From Candidatus Saccharimonadia bacterium (GTDB lineage: Bacteria; Patescibacteriota; Saccharimonadia; Saccharimonadales; Saccharimonadaceae): a DNA stretch of 53,137 nucleotides. This document shows, piece after piece, positions 49,541 through 53,137 of the stretch (positions are counted from its first letter, which is position 1; the number at the start of each line of letters is the position of its first letter). The notes beneath the pieces were generated by a model that saw nothing but the letters and a program-made list of their open reading frames with translations, searched no databases and had not been told where the DNA came from. The stretch covers positions 1 through 53,137 of the forward strand of contig JALRBE010000001.1 of the NCBI GenBank assembly GCA_023262335.1, in the 5' to 3' direction. The translations under genes and the position numbers were made by a program.

Positions 49541-49771
49541 TTATTTGCGCGAGAATATCTCTTTGAGTTTGTAGCCGACGGCAAGACCGAACACGACGCC
49601 GCTCGCGAAGTTGACGTACGTTGAATGCTCCGCCGCTTTGTCGATGTTCAAGGTAATGAACGCGAAGTATAGAACGATCGAAACGATCAGGCTGAGAATG
49701 TACGCGACGATGAGCGTAAACAAGACTTCGACGAAAATTTTTGACGGGTTTTTATTTGATTTTTTTAACAT
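49541..49771 (-). CDS. Small two-helix membrane protein
   Basis: A 76-aa protein with a Lys/Asn-rich N-terminus and two hydrophobic helices (~13-37 and ~53-66). No family is recognised. ATG 49771 is 6 nt after TAAAAT (49783-49778), leaderless type; the in-frame GTG 49777 directly abuts the -10 and is unlikely. Confidence 0.7.
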   Translation of the reverse strand: MLKKSNKNPSKIFVEVLFTLIVAYILSLIVSIVLYFAFITLNIDKAAEHSTYVNFASGVVFGLAVGYKLKEIFSRK

Positions 49772-49829
49772 AAGCACATTTTATCATAGGAACGCCTTAG
49801 TCGGAACGACGCTTTGTTATAATAAGGTC

Positions 49830-50183
49830 ATGACGGATATTTCTTCAGTCGATGCATACGTCGCTGCCCAGCGGCCCGACATCGCCGAAAGGCTGACAGC
49901 CATACGCGGCCTCTTTCATGAGCTGTTGCCTGCAACGCAAGAATCAATCAGCTACGACATGCCAGCATTTACGGTAGGCAAGGATCATTTGTACGTTGGC
50001 GCGTATAAAAACCATATAGGCCTGTACCCAATGTACGGCATGCCTTCCGCGCTAAACGAGCGCATGCTGCCGTACCGCGGCGAAGGCACCAAAGACACGT
50101 TACGTTTTCGTCACGACGAGCCGCTACCGCTCGAACTTATCCGCGATATCATCGTCGCTAAAGCTGGCGAACCAGCGGAATGA
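49830..50183 (+). CDS. DUF1801 (YdhG-like) protein 1
   Basis: A 117-aa protein of the YdhG/DUF1801 family: SVDAYVAAQRPDIAERLTAI, QESISYDMPAF and a YKNHIGLYPMYG core, ending with EPLPLELIRDIIVAK. Biochemical function unknown; members are common in Gram-positive bacteria. ATG 49830 is 6 nt after TATAAT (49818-49823). A homologue is at 51463. Confidence 0.85.
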   Translation: MTDISSVDAYVAAQRPDIAERLTAIRGLFHELLPATQESISYDMPAFTVGKDHLYVGAYKNHIGLYPMYGMPSALNERMLPYRGEGTKDTLRFRHDEPLPLELIRDIIVAKAGEPAE

Positions 50184-50184
50184 T

Positions 50185-50778
50185 TTACGAGCCGACCGTA
50201 CCGGTTTCGACGCCGCCGGCACGTTCGTAGTTCGCGAACACGACGCCGCTTGGCGTCACTATGCTGCTTTGCAGCGTGAACGTCGCCGGTATGGTGCCGT
50301 CGCCAAACAGTCGTTTGCCAGTACCGAGCGTCAGCGGAAAGAACTTCAGCCAAAGCTCGTCGACCAAGTCGTGCATGAGTAGCGTCTGGGCAAGCTCACC
50401 GCTGCCGTGCACTTGTATGTCCGCGCCGTTCGAATTGCGCAGTGCCTTTATGTCGTCGACGTTTCGCAAAATCTCCGTGTTTTGCCAGTCCGACCTATCG
50501 AGCGTGGTGCTCACGGCATACTTCGTGACCTCGTTTATGCCAGGCCATTCGCTATCACGGCTGGGCCAATACGCCGCGAAGATATCGAAGGTCCGCCTGC
50601 CGAGCAGCAAATCGGCCGGTCGCATTTGCTTTTCCATCGCTTTGCCCGCGGCATCGTCAAAAAACGGCGTTATCCAGCCGCCATACGCGAAATCCCCCGA
50701 CGTGTCCTCGTCGGGTCCTCCGGGCGCCTGCATCACGCCGTCCAAAGTTAAAAACGACAATAAAATTATCTTTCTCAT
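50185..50778 (-). CDS. Dihydrofolate reductase-like (RibD C-terminal) protein
   Basis: A 197-aa protein of the YwjB/YyaP group of RibD-C reductases: MRKIILLSFLTLDGVMQAPG, ADLLLGRRTFDIFAAYWP and ADIQVHGSGELAQTLLMHDL (NADPH-site-like). The substrate is unknown; it is not a standard DHFR. ATG 50778 follows the weak -10 TACCAT (50790-50785) by 6 nt. It ends 1 nt from the stop of the convergent DUF1801 gene. Confidence 0.87.
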   Translation of the reverse strand: MRKIILLSFLTLDGVMQAPGGPDEDTSGDFAYGGWITPFFDDAAGKAMEKQMRPADLLLGRRTFDIFAAYWPSRDSEWPGINEVTKYAVSTTLDRSDWQNTEILRNVDDIKALRNSNGADIQVHGSGELAQTLLMHDLVDELWLKFFPLTLGTGKRLFGDGTIPATFTLQSSIVTPSGVVFANYERAGGVETGTVGS

Positions 50779-50831
50779 ACGTTAATGGTACCAAACGCAA
50801 AAAATTTGCCTGTTATATAAATTACCAACGG

Positions 50832-51461
50832 CTAAGGTTTGCGGACTGGCTGGCGCAGTATAGTCTTCAGTTTTGCTGGCTCGACCTTGCGGAAATCGCT
50901 CAAATAAATCTCGTGGTGTTTCAGCGCCATTTCGTAGCCGTTCGAGGGTATGAAGTCATTGTGCATGCGTGCGAGTACCGGCGCTTCGTCGTCGAACGAA
51001 CCGACGTGCAGCGTTTGTGCGGCGGTTCCTTCGTTTACCGTTTCGAACCTGACCTTCGCGACGTTGAGCTCCGGGTTCTTTGCCAAAACGGCTTGTTTGG
51101 CTGCAGTCACCATGTCGCCAGTAATCCAATCGGGTTGCATGATCATGAGCGTGAAGTCCCACTGCGATTTGTCGCGCGCGGTCGTAAAACTGGCCATGTC
51201 GTCTGCCCACCACAAGGCTTCGAGCGGCATGACCGTATAGTCCTTGCCGAGCGTTTGCTTGCTCATGAACTTCAGTTTGTATGCAAGCGGGTAGAGCGTG
51301 GTAATGGCCGTTTTGAACGCAGGGCTGTCGTTCGGATCGCCATGCCCGTCAATCATGAGGTATTGGAGCGGTGGCACTTCTATGATTTCGAATTCACCAC
51401 GGGGCGCGGAGTAGCTTTTTATTGATTTTTTGAAGTCCGATTTTTCCATGGAGCCTGCCAT
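50832..51461 (-). CDS. GyrI-like small-molecule-binding domain protein
   Basis: A 209-aa protein matching the stand-alone GyrI-like/SOUL-BRE-type domain: FEIIEVPPLQYLMIDGHGDP, FKTAITTLYPLAYKLKF and LEALWWADD. Members bind hydrophobic or cationic ligands, and some hydrolyse drug-like cyclopropanoids. It follows DUF1801 protein 2 by 1 nt in the same operon. ATG 51449 is an alternative start. Confidence 0.85.
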   Translation of the reverse strand: MAGSMEKSDFKKSIKSYSAPRGEFEIIEVPPLQYLMIDGHGDPNDSPAFKTAITTLYPLAYKLKFMSKQTLGKDYTVMPLEALWWADDMASFTTARDKSQWDFTLMIMQPDWITGDMVTAAKQAVLAKNPELNVAKVRFETVNEGTAAQTLHVGSFDDEAPVLARMHNDFIPSNGYEMALKHHEIYLSDFRKVEPAKLKTILRQPVRKP

Positions 51462-51462
51462 A

Positions 51463-51834
51463 TCAGGCGCTGCCTTTCGCGGTCTTCAGGTTTTCGGCTT
51501 CGCGCCATTTGACCATTTTTCGTATGAGCGTTTTCGGCAGCGGCTTGTCATAGGGTAGCTGCACGACGCTTTTCGACGTCTTGTATTCCGTAAGTTCATT
51601 TTGGAAATGGTCGATTGTCGGCGGCGGCACGGCTAATGTCAAGTGCTTCGCGAACGCGCTGAAATAAGCCACGGGTCCGTCGTTTTTGAAGCACGGTATT
51701 TGGTAACTTATGGTCTCCTGCGCGTCAGGAAGCGCGTCGTGGAGTATCGCCCGGATCTCCTGTAACTTAGTTTGGGTTTCGGGCGCGAAGGCAGCTATGT
51801 AATCGTCGATGGATTGATAATCGGTTTTTGCCAT
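51463..51834 (-). CDS. DUF1801 (YdhG-like) protein 2
   Basis: A 123-aa homologue of the protein at 49830: SIDDYIAAFAPETQTKLQEI, AQETISYQIPCF and KPLPKTLIRKMVKWR. ATG 51834 is 6 nt after TATTAT (51846-51841); the sequence TTATTATAAGTACATG almost repeats that before the UvrA-like gene (TTATTATAAGAACATG). First gene of a two-gene operon. Confidence 0.85.
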   Translation of the reverse strand: MAKTDYQSIDDYIAAFAPETQTKLQEIRAILHDALPDAQETISYQIPCFKNDGPVAYFSAFAKHLTLAVPPPTIDHFQNELTEYKTSKSVVQLPYDKPLPKTLIRKMVKWREAENLKTAKGSA

Positions 51835-51895
51835 GTACTTATAATAAATGACAACCGCGCGCATGCTCAAGAATGAGCCGTATGCGGGGCAGCCA

Positions 51896-51932
51896 AATGA
51901 AAACTCCGCACGAGCCATGGGCTTATGCGGAG
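51896..51932 (-). terminator. Terminator of the membrane protein gene at 51941
   Basis: On the minus strand CTCCGCA and TGCGGAG flank an inner AGCC/GGCT stem, followed by TTTTCATTT. Confidence 0.75.
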
Positions 51933-51940
51933 GAGGGCGG

Positions 51941-52357
51941 TCACGCGAACAATCCGATCCAGATCAGGTAGCTGCCTGCGAGCAGGAAGAAGGCGTTTCG
52001 GATCGGGCGGACGTACCGCTTGTTGAAGAACGGAATCCCGCAGGGGATCAGCACCATGAGCGTTGCCATCAAACCGAAGCCTGCCGCCCAGTACTTCCAG
52101 TACTCCGGCGAATCCGCGTGGGGCAGTTCCGTGCCGACCAGGCCGAGCAAAACGGCCATGCAGGCGATGACGAGCGTCGCTATGCGGTCGCGTCGCGCGC
52201 CCTTCTCCTTGATTTCGGCATGGGTCTGGATTGCCATGACGAACGCCGGAATGACCAGGAACGCCATGGCGATCGTCCAGGCTATGGTGAATGATATGGG
52301 CACCGTGGTGGGCCTTTCTGGTGTCGGTGACGAGCCACCCCGACGAGCGGAGCGCAC
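51941..52357 (-). CDS. Four-helix membrane protein
   Basis: A 138-aa protein with four hydrophobic helices (about 21-42, 55-76, 90-108, 118-135) and a PEYWKYWAAGFG segment. No family is recognised with confidence. GTG 52357 is 6 nt after TATAAT (52369-52364). A second in-frame GTG at 52327-52325 is preceded by an SD-like AAAGG and would remove the first 10 residues or so; the longer frame to 52402 would cross the promoter. Confidence 0.65.
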   Translation of the reverse strand: MRSARRGGSSPTPERPTTVPISFTIAWTIAMAFLVIPAFVMAIQTHAEIKEKGARRDRIATLVIACMAVLLGLVGTELPHADSPEYWKYWAAGFGLMATLMVLIPCGIPFFNKRYVRPIRNAFFLLAGSYLIWIGLFA

Positions 52358-52433
52358 ATCGAGATTATATAATATTTTATCACAAAATAACAAAAAAGTC
52401 AATATGTACGATTAGCGCTGTAGTAAATACCTA

Positions 52434-52485
52434 TTGCATTCTTGTGCTATATAGTGTTACTATGTACTAGTAATCAGTAACACTA
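52434..52485 (+). promoter_or_regulatory. PadR promoter and operator-like inverted repeat
   Basis: TTGCAT (52434-52439) and TACTAT (52458-52463) are 18 nt apart. TAGTGTTACT (52452-52461) and AGTAACACTA (52476-52485) form a perfect 10-bp inverted repeat that overlaps the -10 box, as expected for an autorepressor site. Confidence 0.65.
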
Positions 52486-52503
52486 AGTAGCAAAGGAACA
52501 ACA

Positions 52504-52827
52504 GTGCAAAACGTTACGGAAATGCTAAAGGGCGTACTGGAAGGCTGCGTGCTCGAAACGATCAAGCACGACCAAACGTACGGCTACGAGATCACGCAGC
52601 GGCTCAGGGAGCAAGGATTCGTCGATGTCGTCGAGGGTACCGTGTACGCCATATTGGTACGGCTCGAAAAAAACGGGTTGGTGCGCAGCGAAAAAAAACC
52701 GTCGGAAGTAGGTCCGCCCCGCAAGTTCTACGATCTTACCGATGCCGGAGTCGCAGAGCTCCGCGCGTTCTGGGAAAAATGGGACTTTTTATCACAAACC
52801 ATGAATGACTTAAGGAGAAGCAAATGA
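52504..52827 (+). CDS. PadR family transcriptional regulator
   Basis: A 107-aa winged-helix regulator: LKGVLEGCVLETIKHDQTYGYEI, GTVYAILVRLEKNGLVRSE and GPPRKFYDLTDAG are diagnostic (first segment split: LEGCVLETIK, then TYGYEITQRL). PadR proteins repress efflux or detoxification genes and dissociate on binding small aromatics or drugs. GTG 52504 has SD AAAGGA. Its stop overlaps the next gene (ATGA), and an inverted repeat covers its promoter. Confidence 0.92.
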   Translation: MQNVTEMLKGVLEGCVLETIKHDQTYGYEITQRLREQGFVDVVEGTVYAILVRLEKNGLVRSEKKPSEVGPPRKFYDLTDAGVAELRAFWEKWDFLSQTMNDLRRSK

Positions 52828-53137
52828 ACAAGATCATCAACGCCATCGTCGGCGATCTGAACGAAAAAAAGCGGTACCGCAACGCGGAAAAGCGCGCCAT
52901 GGCACTGCCAAAAGAATATTCCGAAGCCTACAAGCGCATCAAGGAATATCTTTGGAACGCGTCGGGAGTCATGACGATCGATCCGCTCGTCGCGGTCGTT
53001 GACCTGCTTGAAGAAGCCGCGGCGAACGGCCGCTCAGTTACCGACGTGACCGGTCCGGACGTCGCCGCGTTCGTGGACGAACTGGCAAAAGGCGAAAAGA
53101 CGTACAAGGACGCGTATCGCGACCGATTGAACAGCAA
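52824..53137 (+). CDS. DUF1048 family protein (partial, runs off window)
   Basis: At least 104 codons are seen, beginning MNKIINAIVGDLNEKKRYR and including AMALPKEYSEAYKRIKEYLW. This matches the DUF1048 family, often encoded right after a PadR regulator. The SD is TAAGGAG inside the padR gene, 6 nt before ATG. The C-terminus lies beyond the window. Confidence 0.85.
   Translation, partial: MNKIINAIVGDLNEKKRYRNAEKRAMALPKEYSEAYKRIKEYLWNASGVMTIDPLVAVVDLLEEAAANGRSVTDVTGPDVAAFVDELAKGEKTYKDAYRDRLNS

Overview
The window looks like a chromosomal segment of a Patescibacteria (CPR) genome, most likely Candidatus Saccharibacteria (TM7). This is inference from gene content and style, not from a marker gene. 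Supporting points are tiny intergenic gaps, many ATGA start/stop overlaps, minor type IV pilins beside surface proteins, a trehalase, several small Gram-positive-type domain proteins (DUF1801, YdeI/OmdA, DUF1697, DUF1048/PadR), and no biosynthetic operons. UGA is an ordinary stop (for example at 9242-9244 and 13295-13297), which argues against Gracilibacteria and Absconditabacteria. No insertion sequence, CRISPR array or prophage was seen.

Layout. 1-3.2 kb: a partial basic protein, a GNAT acetyltransferase behind a structured leader with a leader peptide, then an HD hydrolase and a HTH-Nudix protein. 3.2-6.8 kb: two tandem, recently duplicated ABC exporter half-transporters. 6.9-18.2 kb: MFS, TrhO, PNPOx-like, DUF1697, Erm/KsgA-type methylase, VIT1-like transporter, UvrC, M24 peptidase, holin-like protein, SecG, membrane-anchored peptide-binding protein, MFS. 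18.3-27.5 kb: a surface cluster with a TPR membrane protein, a VWA adhesin-like protein, three class III pilin-like proteins plus a PilX-like protein, a seven-repeat RCC1 propeller and a membrane-anchored protein. 27.5-40.2 kb: tRNA-Leu(GAG), TypA, two Nudix enzymes, a 23-codon small ORF with its own promoter and terminator, trehalase, a six-hairpin glycosidase, GT4 glycosyltransferase, RarA, a TrmB-like regulator, aminotransferase, D-Ala-D-Ala ligase, an SPFH protein. 40.2-53.1 kb: a hypothetical protein, tRNA-Leu(UAA), tRNA-Cys(GCA), a UvrA-like protein with YdeI, a lysozyme-like protein with an HhH protein, an ATP-grasp enzyme, a secreted LysM-CHAP protein, small domain proteins, and a PadR/DUF1048 pair at the right edge.

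Gene expression signals. At least 23 genes have a -10 hexamer (TATAAT, TATACT, TACAAT, TAAAAT, TATTAT or similar) ending only 6-9 nt before the start codon and no Shine-Dalgarno site. They should be transcribed as leaderless mRNAs. Genes internal to operons instead carry good SD sites. This rule also fixes several start codons, for example RarA at 36333 and the aminotransferase at 37199. Two short leader peptides (683-772 and 33935-33988) follow the same rule.

The most interesting items are the pilus-tip-like cluster, where VWA and propeller modules that PilY1 combines appear as separate proteins; the pervasive leaderless signals; the isolated 23-codon gene at 30502-30573; the folded leader of the acetyltransferase; and a UvrC that lacks the cysteines of its iron-sulphur motif.
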